A stretch of DNA of 64,000 bases from NCBI RefSeq assembly GCF_002270485.1, contig NZ_NQOG01000002.1:62001-126000 (forward strand), read 5' to 3'. Positions within the stretch are counted from its first letter, which is position 1. Every line of letters begins with the position of its first letter. Below, piece by piece: positions 23,995-32,003 of this stretch. The DNA is from Anaerostipes hominis (ex Lee et al. 2021) (GTDB lineage Bacteria; Bacillota; Clostridia; Lachnospirales; Lachnospiraceae). The position numbers and the translations under genes were made by a program. The notes beneath the pieces are model-generated. The model saw nothing but the letters and a program-made list of their open reading frames with translations. It made no database searches and had not been told where the DNA came from.

Positions 23995-24892
23995 GGCATT
24001 GTAAAAATGACTGATGATCCAAAGAAGCTCCCTTTTTTTCGACGACCGCCGCGGAGATCAGATTGGCCCTGCGGACCGCGTCGGAAAGTGAAGCTCCGAG
24101 TTTTCTAAGTGCCATTACAGCTCCTATGTGGGCGTCACCGGCTCCGGTGGCGTCCATTTGTTTTGCACTTCTGGACGGAAGAAATAATCCGTTTCCGTTT
24201 TCCAGGCAGTATGCTCCGTCTTTGCCCAGAGTGATCACTATATCCTGTCCGGTCAATCTGCTGATGGACTGTGCGGCATGTTCTGCCGTTGTTTCGCCGG
24301 ACAGTATGAAGGCCTCTGCCTCATTCAAATGTACTACAGGATGAAGTGCAAAAAGGCGTTTCATCAGATCTTTCGGCTGTTTGTCAATCCTTGGACCCGG
24401 CGCATAATAGATGTCCATATGCGGCTGCTGTTCTAAAAACGAAACGATGTGTTCTCCGGTTTTTTCTTCGATTTCCAGTCCGCAGATATAGGCTGTGTCA
24501 TAGTCGGAAGCATCAATCAGATCAAACCACTCTTTCTGAAACAGATATTCGGCTCCGTGGTAAGAAGCAAAAGTCCGTTCGCCTGTCTGGTCGACAAAAC
24601 AGTAGCAGCAGCCGTTTTCAAGATCAGGGACAGGCAGGACAGGGACAACTCCACGCTTTCTCCATTCTTCTCTGACAAAATCTCCATAGATCCCGGTGCC
24701 GGCCGGAGAAAACAACAGGTGAGGCACCTGGAAATGCCGGATGATATCGGATACATTAAAAGCACATCCGCCGATACAGAGATGCTGATCTAAGATATGC
24801 ACATCTTCCCCGGGTGCCGGGAGCTTTTTGACATTTATAATTACATCGGCCACAGAGGAGCCGATAATCAAAATTTTCTTTTTCGGGTTCAT
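23984..24892 (-). CDS. PfkB-family carbohydrate kinase
   Basis: A 302-residue ribokinase-fold kinase. Visible are the N-terminal GGCAFNVSDIIRHF motif, the substrate-lid region and the C-terminal signature DATGAGDAHIGAV, whose last Asp is the catalytic base. It phosphorylates an unidentified sugar or nucleoside. It converges on the DeoR gene with an 11-base overlap and is divergent from the hydroxyacid dehydrogenase. TGGAGG on the minus strand sets the start. Confidence 0.92.
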   Translation of the reverse strand: MNPKKKILIIGSSVADVIINVKKLPAPGEDVHILDQHLCIGGCAFNVSDIIRHFQVPHLLFSPAGTGIYGDFVREEWRKRGVVPVLPVPDLENGCCYCFVDQTGERTFASYHGAEYLFQKEWFDLIDASDYDTAYICGLEIEEKTGEHIVSFLEQQPHMDIYYAPGPRIDKQPKDLMKRLFALHPVVHLNEAEAFILSGETTAEHAAQSISRLTGQDIVITLGKDGAYCLENGNGLFLPSRSAKQMDATGAGDAHIGAVMALRKLGASLSDAVRRANLISAAVVEKKGASLDHQSFLQCLNR

Positions 24893-24958
24893 ATTTTTTC
24901 CTCCATGCCTTATGATATAATAAAATCCCTAAAAATAAAACAGGATAGGAGAATCATT

Positions 24959-25921
24959 ATGACAAAGAAAAAGATTTTGACCGTTGTTCCGATGAGTGAT
25001 ACATATAAAGAGAAGTTAAGAGAGGTTTCCGAAGGATGTGATATTAGGTATTCTTCTTATGAGGATGTGGACAGAGAAATGGTGCAGGAAGCAAATATCA
25101 TCATCGGAAATGTCCCCGCATGGATGATCGGCATGTCAAAAAATCTGGAACTTTTGCAGCTGAATTCTTCCGGGACCGATGCTTATATGGGCGTGAATAT
25201 TTTAAATGACAATACAATCATGACCAGCGCTACCGGCGCCTATGGAAAAGCCGTGGGGGAGCATCTGTTTGCCGTGCTCATGTCTATACAAAAGAAACTT
25301 CACGTATACCGGGATAACCAGAACCGCTGCGACTGGTCCGATGAAGGGCAGGTCCTCTCACTGACCGGAAATACGGTGCTGATCGCGGGACTCGGAGATA
25401 TCGGGCTGTCATTTGCTAAATTGATGAAAGGGCTGGATTCCTATGTGATCGGGATTAAGAGAAGGAAGGGAGAGTGTCCGGAGGGAGTGGATGAACTGCA
25501 TACCATGGAGGAACTCGATGAGCTGCTCCCAAAGGCTGATGTTGTCGTCTCTATTCTGCCAAATACACCGGTAACGCGGGGTGTGTTCGGAAAGCAGCAG
25601 TTCAGGACAATGAAGAAGACCGCTGTCTTTCTCAATGCAGGCCGCGGAAATGCCGTGGATACGGAGGCGCTGTGCAATGCTCTGATCACGGGAGAGATCT
25701 ATGCCGCGGGACTGGATGTAACAGATCCGGAACCTCTGCCCCAGGAACACCGCCTGTGGAATATTAAAAATGCAGTAATCACACCTCATATTTCAGGGGA
25801 CTTCCATCTTCCGCAGACACTGGATTTTATCGCAGACATCGCAGTGGAAAATGTCAGAAGATATCTGAGCGGAGAAGAATTGCTTCATGTAGTTGATTTT
25901 CAGACAGGATATTGCAAATAA
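24959..25921 (+). CDS. D-isomer-specific 2-hydroxyacid dehydrogenase
   Basis: A 320-residue NAD-dependent dehydrogenase. The Rossmann motif is VLIAGLGDIGLSFAK (about residues 139-153). The family residues are seen in FLNAGRGNAVDTEAL (Arg), DVTDPEPLP (Glu) and VITPHISGDF (His), so the catalytic triad is complete. AGGAG at 24947-24951 sets ATG 24959; the open frame extends upstream into the divergent promoter region but has no site. Substrate unknown. It may serve the same pathway as the adjacent kinase. Confidence 0.92.
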   Translation: MTKKKILTVVPMSDTYKEKLREVSEGCDIRYSSYEDVDREMVQEANIIIGNVPAWMIGMSKNLELLQLNSSGTDAYMGVNILNDNTIMTSATGAYGKAVGEHLFAVLMSIQKKLHVYRDNQNRCDWSDEGQVLSLTGNTVLIAGLGDIGLSFAKLMKGLDSYVIGIKRRKGECPEGVDELHTMEELDELLPKADVVVSILPNTPVTRGVFGKQQFRTMKKTAVFLNAGRGNAVDTEALCNALITGEIYAAGLDVTDPEPLPQEHRLWNIKNAVITPHISGDFHLPQTLDFIADIAVENVRRYLSGEELLHVVDFQTGYCK

Positions 25922-25998
25922 ACATTGTGCTCTCCTGGAAAATGATATATAATAATAGTAATTTTTACTGTTTATTGCATTTTACAAGGGGAAAACTT

Positions 25999-26165
25999 GA
26001 TATCGGCGGTCTCACAGTCAACGTGGCAGTGATCTACGGCACAGGAAATGCCAGAAAAATGATTCATAAGGTGAGGTCTTCGGATAAGCCATGAAAATGA
26101 GCAGATTAAGAGACTTTATGAGGAATTTTACGTGGAGCCGTTAAGCGAGCTGGCAGAACAGAGGG
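25999..26165 (+). pseudogene. [FeFe]-hydrogenase C-terminal relic
   Basis: The sequence reads GGLTVNVAVIYGTGNARKMIHKV (typical of the hydrogenase H-domain, VAVxxGTGNARKLL). After a stop and frame change at about 26092 it continues NEQIKRLYEEFYVEPLSELAE, which matches the iron-hydrogenase C-terminus (EIKxLYxEFLxEPxGExAH). The CPGGC motif between these parts is deleted. A further open segment beyond 26165, GDRAILSVLLENKGLKKATNYGRQAF, could not be assigned. No start or ribosome site remains. Confidence 0.6.
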
Positions 26166-26428
26166 GGACCGTGCCATTCTTTCAGTTCTGCTGGAGAATA
26201 AGGGGCTGAAAAAAGCTACGAATTATGGCAGGCAGGCTTTTATGCTGAGGACCCGAATGAAGGAGAGATTTTGTTTTGTCTTGCTCAGGCATCTCAGGCT
26301 AAGAACATTCCATGGGAGGCTGAAAGTCCTGGATTTTTCAATAATATACGTATTTCCTTTTCTTGACACATTCTGTTCATTAGAATAAAATATCCAATAG
26401 ACTTATATATGAAAGATGGAGGATACAT

Positions 26429-27415
26429 ATGAAAACCTTACAAAAAATCAGCAGTATGCTGTCCAGCAAAACGTCTGTTTTTGTCATTTTAGTGGCAATC
26501 GCAGCCTTCTTTGTCCCGGATGTTTTCTCCTGGGTACAGGGAAATAATCAGAGTCTTGTACTTGGAGTCATCATGTTTACGATGGGATTGACATTGACGA
26601 CAGAGGACTTCAAAGTGTTGGCAAAACGCCCGCTGGATATCTTTATCGGAGCAGCGGCACAGTATCTGATAATGCCGTTCCTTGCTTATGGGATTTCGAC
26701 TATCCTGCGCCTGCCCAATGAGATCGCCATCGGATTAATTCTCGTCGGGTGCTGCCCGGGAGGGGTATCATCTAATATCATGTCATACTTATGCCATGGG
26801 GATGTGCCGTTTTCCGTGGGAATGACTACGGCATCCACGCTTTTGTCACCGGTCATGACACCGATGATGGTACTGTTTTTGGCAGGAGCGAGGATCGAAG
26901 TCAACGCCGCTTCCATGTTCATTTCGATCGTGAAATCTGTGCTGCTTCCAGTCCTGCTCGGATTTATACTGAATACGTTGTTTGGCAAAAAGGAAGCATT
27001 CAAAGAAGCACAGCAGGTCATGCCGGGAATATCAGTAATCGGACTGGCATTGATCGTCGGAGGCGTCATTGCACTTCAGGGAGCGAATTTCTTTAAATCC
27101 GGTGCTGTGATATTTATTGCAGTCTTGCTGCACAACAGCCTTGGATATGCCCTTGGCTATGGAGTCGGCAAACTGACAGGAATGAACACAGCAAAGAAAC
27201 GCACAATTTCTATTGAAGTCGGAATGCAGAATGCGGGACTTGCTACAAATCTGGCGACAGCCCATTTTGCTGCGGCACCTCAGGCGGCTATGGCCAGTGC
27301 TGTATCCTGTGTATGGCACTCAATTTCAGGAACTATTTTGGCAGGAATCTATTTACAAAAAGATAATATGCAGGAAGAACAGGTAAAAAACCGGGAAGCA
27401 GCAGAAACAGAATAA
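26429..27415 (+). CDS. BASS-family (bile acid:sodium symporter-like) transporter
   Basis: A 328-residue integral membrane protein of about nine to ten helices. Family motifs are VLGVIMFTMGLTLTTEDF (residues 45-62), VGCCPGGVSSNIMSYLCHGDV (about 110-130) and EVGMQNAGLATNLATAHF near the C-terminus. BASS members use sodium to import organic anions; in gut Firmicutes many carry small organic acids such as pyruvate or pantoate, so the bile-acid name is only a family label. GGAGG lies eight bases before the ATG, and the stop is followed by a modest hairpin. Confidence 0.92.
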   Translation: MKTLQKISSMLSSKTSVFVILVAIAAFFVPDVFSWVQGNNQSLVLGVIMFTMGLTLTTEDFKVLAKRPLDIFIGAAAQYLIMPFLAYGISTILRLPNEIAIGLILVGCCPGGVSSNIMSYLCHGDVPFSVGMTTASTLLSPVMTPMMVLFLAGARIEVNAASMFISIVKSVLLPVLLGFILNTLFGKKEAFKEAQQVMPGISVIGLALIVGGVIALQGANFFKSGAVIFIAVLLHNSLGYALGYGVGKLTGMNTAKKRTISIEVGMQNAGLATNLATAHFAAAPQAAMASAVSCVWHSISGTILAGIYLQKDNMQEEQVKNREAAETE

Positions 27416-27423
27416 AATTTTAC

Positions 27424-27460
27424 GGGATACACTTGTATTGTACAGGCGTATCCCTGTTTT
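27424..27460 (+). terminator. Probable terminator after the BASS gene
   Basis: GGGATAC (27424-27430) pairs with GTATCCC (27448-27454), followed by TGTTTT. Confidence 0.6.
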
Positions 27461-27502
27461 ATGGCTTAATTTCAGAGTTTTTGACGACTTTTCTTGGAAT
27501 TT

Positions 27503-28051
27503 TTAGATATATTGACTGGCATCCTGCACCAGAGGAATGATGCTGCTCCGGTCGGTAAAGTCAACCAGTGTCCCATAAGTGTCAAGGATTCCCTGATCTT
27601 CTTCCGTCCGCTCCTCAGGTTTTTTCTTTGAGAGCATTTTTTTCATCATCCACATCATGACCCGGTGCTTTGTGCTGAGCCGTTCATAATCCATTCTTCC
27701 TCTGAAATGGTAAAAAGAAATCTGTTCTTTTAATTTACCGGTGAAAACTGAATCTAAGTTTTTTAAAATATGTTCTATGTTTTCAGGTTTCGCAGGATCG
27801 GCAATTCCGCAAGTGAATAAAAACACTTTTTTCTTCTGAATAAATTCAGGATGGCGGGAGATCAGGGAAATACCGGTGACTCCTCCGGCATAAAGGCCGC
27901 CGCCGTAAATAATAATGTCATAAGGATCCAGGACAGAAATGTCCAGACTTTTATTTTCATATAGATCTGCGGACAAGGCGTCGGCAATCCACTGTGCGTA
28001 CTGCTTTGTGGAACCGTAAACGGACCCGTAGACAACTGCGGTTTTCTTCAT
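27503..28051 (-). CDS. Flavodoxin-domain protein (HemG/FldA-like)
   Basis: A 182-residue flavodoxin-like protein with the N-terminal FMN phosphate loop VVYGSVYGSTKQYAQ and IIYGGGLYAGGV, followed by VFLFTCGIADP. The C-terminal extension with KHRVMMWMMKKML resembles flavodoxin-family proteins related to protoporphyrinogen oxidase HemG, but the heme role is uncertain. It overlaps the upstream MarR gene by four bases (ATGA), so the two are co-transcribed and probably co-regulated, perhaps in redox stress. Confidence 0.85.
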   Translation of the reverse strand: MKKTAVVYGSVYGSTKQYAQWIADALSADLYENKSLDISVLDPYDIIIYGGGLYAGGVTGISLISRHPEFIQKKKVFLFTCGIADPAKPENIEHILKNLDSVFTGKLKEQISFYHFRGRMDYERLSTKHRVMMWMMKKMLSKKKPEERTEEDQGILDTYGTLVDFTDRSSIIPLVQDASQYI

Positions 28052-28491
28052 ATATTACATTCCTCCATGTTTTTCATCATAGTATTCAGGGTTTCCAGTG
28101 TAGTTTTCAGCTGTGATTCTGAGATACCCTTGTATAAAAGATCCATAAAATCTTCTTCCTTTGAGGCATATGCAGAATGCAGTGACTCGGCCTTTCTGCC
28201 AAGGCGAACCCGGCTTTTGCGGCGGTCATCGGGGTCTGTTTCTATTTCTGCATAACCCTTCTGCTGAAGTTTTAAAGCGATCTGCTTTACATTCTGGTGG
28301 GAACTGCCCATCAGGGAGGAAAGCTCATTAAAGGTTGGGGCATACTCAAAGGTATTGAGAGCAGCCAGAAGAAACCATTGTTTTGACGTGATCTCTTCAT
28401 AAAAGCGGTCTCCGATCGACTGGAGCCGGTTGCTGGTCGTAAATAATGCTGCAAACAGCAGGTGTCTGCTGTCGTAATCTTCCAATTTCAT
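28048..28491 (-). CDS. MarR-family transcriptional regulator
   Basis: A 147-residue winged-helix regulator: TSKQWFLLAALNTFEYAPTFNELSSLMGSSHQNVKQIALKLQQKGYAEIETDPDDRRKSRVRL includes the MarR DxR-type wing. AGGAGGTG on the minus strand sets the ATG at 28491; the open frame extends 33 codons further without a site. It forms an operon with the flavodoxin gene. A perfect 14-bp palindrome over its -10 box suggests autorepression. Confidence 0.93.
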   Translation of the reverse strand: MKLEDYDSRHLLFAALFTTSNRLQSIGDRFYEEITSKQWFLLAALNTFEYAPTFNELSSLMGSSHQNVKQIALKLQQKGYAEIETDPDDRRKSRVRLGRKAESLHSAYASKEEDFMDLLYKGISESQLKTTLETLNTMMKNMEECNI

Positions 28492-28510
28492 AGTCAAAGC
28501 ACCTCCTATA

Positions 28511-28542
28511 TGTAATATATTACACAAATAATAAAATGTCAA
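28511..28542 (-). promoter_or_regulatory. MarR-flavodoxin promoter with palindromic operator
   Basis: On the minus strand TTGACA (28542-28537), a 17-base spacer and TATATT (28519-28514) form a near-consensus promoter. The perfect palindrome TGTAATATATTACA (28511-28524) covers the -10, as expected for an autoregulated MarR gene. Confidence 0.82.
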
Positions 28543-28558
28543 AGAAAACAGAAAGAAA

Positions 28559-28598
28559 CCGGATTCCGGTTGCACAATCCGGAAAATCATCTTACAAT
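28559..28598 (+). promoter_or_regulatory. Promoter of the sucrose LacI-type regulator gene
   Basis: TTGCAC (28570-28575), a 17-base spacer and TACAAT (28593-28598). An inverted repeat CCGGATT/AATCCGG (28559-28565/28576-28582) straddles the -35 box and could be an operator. Confidence 0.65.
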
Positions 28599-28631
28599 AA
28601 AATCAAGTATGAGAGAAAGGCAGGATACACA

Positions 28632-29621
28632 ATGCCAAAAAAAATAACAATGGCTGTTGTGGCAGAGATGGCGGGAGTGACAAAAAGCACGGTTTCCCGT
28701 TATTTTAATGGGGGATATGTCAAAAAGGCTACAAGGGAAAAGATCCAGAAAGTAATCGAAGAATATAATTATGCGCCGAATACATTCGCAAGGCTAAAGG
28801 CAAAGGAAAGCAATGTGATCGGGGTCGTAGTGCCCACTCTGAATTCCAAGGTTACCAGCCGTGTCATCACAAGCATTGACCGGTATTTAAGGGACAGGAA
28901 TTATACAACACTGATCAAGAATTCGGATCACGATATTGATCTGGAGCTTTTAAACATACAAAAGCTGATCCATCTAAATGTAGATGGGATTTTGATCAGC
29001 TCTATTGCGATCACAGAGGATCATCACGATATTTTTGAACAGACACAGATTCCCATTGTTATCCTGGCTCAGGATTATGAAGACGGGATTTCTATCATCG
29101 ACGATGATTACAATGCAGGAAAATGTGTGGGAGAATATATCGGAAGGACAGGTCATAAGAAAGTTGGATATATTGGCGTTTATGAGACCGATGAGGCCGT
29201 AGGTGTCCGGAGGCGTCAGGGAGTTCTGGACGGACTTGCGTCATTCGGAATTTATGATCCGCTGATAAAAAAGAGTGATTACAGTTTTCTCGGAGGACAG
29301 AAAAATACGAGAGAGATCCTGGAGGAAATGAAGCCGGACGCTATTGTTTGCGCCACTGACCGCCTGGCGTTCGGGGCCTATAAAGTTTTGCAGGAGAAAG
29401 GACTGCGAATTCCGGAAGATATTTCGGTCGTGGGATTTGGTGGATATGACGAGAGCAGTCTTTTAACGCCGGAGCTTACGACACTGAAATTTGATTCGTA
29501 TGGGATGGGATATCTTGGGGCGGAAACGATTCTCAAGATGATAAAAGAAGAACCGATATCCAAAAAACAGATCGTAGAGTATGAATTTATAGAAGGAAAG
29601 AGCGTAAAAAATCGAACATAG
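28632..29621 (+). CDS. LacI-family regulator of the sucrose PTS regulon
   Basis: A 329-residue LacI/ScrR-type repressor. The headpiece ITMAVVAEMAGVTKSTVSRYFNGGYVKKATREKIQKVIEEYNYAPN is followed by a periplasmic-binding-protein-like sensor (NVIGVVVPTLNS, DAIVCATDRLAFGAYKVL, VVGFGGYDES). Start ATG 28632 follows AAAGGCAGGA; the longer open frame begins inside the promoter. It lies just upstream of the sucrose PTS operon, whose promoter carries two LacI-type operators (29985-30002, 30043-30060). Likely effector: fructose, fructose-phosphate or sucrose-6-phosphate. Confidence 0.92.
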   Translation: MPKKITMAVVAEMAGVTKSTVSRYFNGGYVKKATREKIQKVIEEYNYAPNTFARLKAKESNVIGVVVPTLNSKVTSRVITSIDRYLRDRNYTTLIKNSDHDIDLELLNIQKLIHLNVDGILISSIAITEDHHDIFEQTQIPIVILAQDYEDGISIIDDDYNAGKCVGEYIGRTGHKKVGYIGVYETDEAVGVRRRQGVLDGLASFGIYDPLIKKSDYSFLGGQKNTREILEEMKPDAIVCATDRLAFGAYKVLQEKGLRIPEDISVVGFGGYDESSLLTPELTTLKFDSYGMGYLGAETILKMIKEEPISKKQIVEYEFIEGKSVKNRT

Positions 29622-29627
29622 GACTGC

Positions 29628-29676
29628 AAAAAGGCCATAAGATCCGGATTTAGCTGGAGCTTATGGCCTTTTTTTC
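29628..29676 (+). terminator. Terminator of the LacI-type gene
   Basis: A 14-bp perfect stem (29628-29641 with 29660-29673; AAAAAGGCCATAAG/CTTATGGCC...) is followed by further T residues. Confidence 0.9.
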
Positions 29677-29749
29677 TGTCAGAAAAGTCTGTCTGCGTAC
29701 AAAATATAGAGTGAAGGCGGGAACTGTTCAGGGGACAGGAGACAAAATT

Positions 29750-29935
29750 ATGAAAGCTACGGAGAAGAATTTTATAAATTTCATAAAGAAAAGGAGGGAG
29801 GAAGGGCTGCTCTATGCAGTGGAAACCTATAGTATTTTAAATAAGATAAAAACAAAAGTCCCGGAGAGTGAAAGAGAGCTGGAAGATCAGGAAGTGACAG
29901 ATCAAATCAAGGCAAAGTATTCATCAATAATTTAG
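29750..29935 (+). pseudogene. Short open frame resembling the start of an ECF sigma factor
   Basis: A 61-residue frame from ATG 29750 with AGGAGA upstream. KNFINFIKKRREEGLLYAVETYSILNKI resembles the first helices of region 2 in clostridial ECF sigma factors, but the remainder (PESERELEDQEVTDQIKAK) does not follow that family and no region 4 exists. It is best read as a truncated relic; a genuine small protein cannot be excluded. Low certainty. Confidence 0.4.
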
Positions 29936-29984
29936 TTTTTGTTGAATACTTCTAATCAGGAGTCTTTAATTTTGTGCAAAATTT

Positions 29985-30060
29985 TATGGAACCGATACCA
30001 TAAAAGTATTGACGAAAAGAAAGAATCGTCCTATAATACAAATATGGAACCGATGCCATA
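29985..30060 (+). promoter_or_regulatory. Sucrose PTS promoter flanked by two LacI-type operators
   Basis: TTGACG (30009-30014), a 17-base spacer and TATAAT (30032-30037) form the promoter. TATGGAACCGATACCATA (29985-30002) lies upstream of the -35, and TATGGAACCGATGCCATA (30043-30060) lies downstream of the -10. Both are imperfect palindromes with the central CG typical of LacI sites. Centre-to-centre distance is 58 bp. Confidence 0.9.
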
Positions 30061-30088
30061 AATATCGTAAGGAGGATAAGAAAAAACT

Positions 30089-31993
30089 ATGGATTATGCA
30101 AAGATTGCAGGCCAGGTCATCGCTAACGTGGGCGGAAAAGAGAATATCAAATCTGTGGCACACTGTGCGACCAGGCTTCGTTTTCAGCTGAAGAATAATG
30201 ACTTGAGAAATGAAGAGGCCATCAGTGACTTAGAAGGGGTGAAAGGAGTCTTTTTAACCCAGTCACAGTTCCAGATTATTTTTGGATCAGGACTCGTAAA
30301 TCTGGTCTGTGACGAAGTACAGAAACAGATTGGGGATGTCTCCTCAGCCGGAGGAGAAGAGGAGAAAGAAGAAAAGCAGGGCTCTGTCGTACAGCGTTTT
30401 GTAAAGATGCTCAGTGATATTTTTGTCCCGATCATCCCGGCCATCGTGGCAGGCGGTCTTCTGATGGGACTGAACAATATTTTGACTGCGGGATTGTTTG
30501 ACGGCAGATCGATCATTGAATTATATCCACAGTGGAAGGGGCTGACTCAGGCAGTCAATACATTTGCCAACGCACCGTTTACATTTCTTCCGGTACTGAT
30601 CGGATTCAGCGCCACGAAAAAGTTTGGAGGCAATCCGTTTTTAGGCGCGGCAATGGGTATGATCATGGTACATCCAGACCTTTTAAATGCTTACCAGATC
30701 GGCATCGGGCAGGCACCGGTATGGGATATCTTCGGATTCAACATTCAGGCGATCGGTTATCAGGGAACGGTACTTCCTGTTCTGGCAGTTTCCTGGATCC
30801 TGGCCCAGATCGAAAAAAGGCTTCACAAAGTAACACCTACCTGGCTTGACAATCTTACGACACCATTGCTTTCTATTATCGTGACTGCATTTTTAACATT
30901 CATCTGTGTGGGACCGGTATTAAGAGAAGCAGGTGACTTATTAGCAGACGGCATCACATGGGTTTACAATACACTTGGCGCTGTGGGAGGCGGACTCTTT
31001 GGTTTTGTATACGCACCAATCACGATGACAGGACTTCACCACAGCTTTATTGCCATCGAAACTCAGCTTCTGGCCGCAAAGGCAGTGACCGGAGGAAGTT
31101 TCATCTTTACGACAGCAAGTATGAACAATGTTGCACAGGGAGCGGCAGTTTTAGCAGTCCTGTTCCTCACAAAAGATCAGAAACAGAAGTCTATCTGTTC
31201 TGCATCCGGAGTATCCGCATTATTGGGAATCACGGAGCCGGCCATGTTCGGTGTGACATTGAAATTAAAATATCCTTTCTATGCGGCGATCATTGGTACC
31301 GCAGTGGGAAGTGCATATGCGGCAGCTACAAGAACACTGGCACAGGCATTGGGAGCAGCGGGAATTCCCGGATTTATATCAATGAAACCGGAGCATTTCC
31401 TTCACTTTGGGATCGGATTGATCCTCTCCATGGTCATTTCAGCAGGACTCACGGTTGTGTTCTGGAAAAAATATAACCTTGGCGGTAACGAAAAAACAGT
31501 AAAACCGGTACAGACCTCTGAGGAAAGAGAGAAAGCGCCGGAACAGGCAGAAACAGTGCTTTACTCACCGATGAAAGGGGAAGTGCTTTACATCACAGAG
31601 TCTGAGGATGCTGCATTCGCATCGAAAGCCATGGGGGACGGTGTGGCCGTCAATCCTTCTGAGGGCACAGTGTACGCGCCGTGTGACGGTACCGTAACTA
31701 TGATCTTTCCGACGAAACATGCGATTGCGATTCAGGCAGAAACAGGAAAGAGTTTTCTGATTCACGCGGGAATTGACACAGTAAAAATGGAAGGGGAAGG
31801 CTTTGAGACATTCGTAGAAGCCGGAACAAAGGTAAAACAGGGAGACAAGATTCTAACGTTTGATATGGATCTCGTGAAAGAAAAAGGCTACAGTGCTCAG
31901 ACTATGATGACGCTGGCAGAGGGAGACGGCCAGGTGGAAGTCATTCCAAAGACTGGTGCAGATACAAAAACACAGGTTATGATCGTTAGATAA
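30089..31993 (+). CDS. Sucrose-type PTS transporter EIIBCA
   Basis: A 634-residue PTS permease of the glucose/beta-glucoside superfamily, domain order B-C-A. EIIB has the phosphorylated Cys26 in VAHCATRLRF. The EIIC membrane domain spans about 105-460. The EIIA domain has GDGVAVNPSEGTVYAP and the active His559 in FLIHAGIDTVKMEGEGF. It imports and phosphorylates a glucoside, most likely sucrose (to sucrose-6-phosphate), because a GH32 hydrolase and fructokinase follow in the same operon. GGAGG precedes the ATG. Confidence 0.94.
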   Translation: MDYAKIAGQVIANVGGKENIKSVAHCATRLRFQLKNNDLRNEEAISDLEGVKGVFLTQSQFQIIFGSGLVNLVCDEVQKQIGDVSSAGGEEEKEEKQGSVVQRFVKMLSDIFVPIIPAIVAGGLLMGLNNILTAGLFDGRSIIELYPQWKGLTQAVNTFANAPFTFLPVLIGFSATKKFGGNPFLGAAMGMIMVHPDLLNAYQIGIGQAPVWDIFGFNIQAIGYQGTVLPVLAVSWILAQIEKRLHKVTPTWLDNLTTPLLSIIVTAFLTFICVGPVLREAGDLLADGITWVYNTLGAVGGGLFGFVYAPITMTGLHHSFIAIETQLLAAKAVTGGSFIFTTASMNNVAQGAAVLAVLFLTKDQKQKSICSASGVSALLGITEPAMFGVTLKLKYPFYAAIIGTAVGSAYAAATRTLAQALGAAGIPGFISMKPEHFLHFGIGLILSMVISAGLTVVFWKKYNLGGNEKTVKPVQTSEEREKAPEQAETVLYSPMKGEVLYITESEDAAFASKAMGDGVAVNPSEGTVYAPCDGTVTMIFPTKHAIAIQAETGKSFLIHAGIDTVKMEGEGFETFVEAGTKVKQGDKILTFDMDLVKEKGYSAQTMMTLAEGDGQVEVIPKTGADTKTQVMIVR

Positions 31994-32003
31994 GAGGGAA
32001 ATC

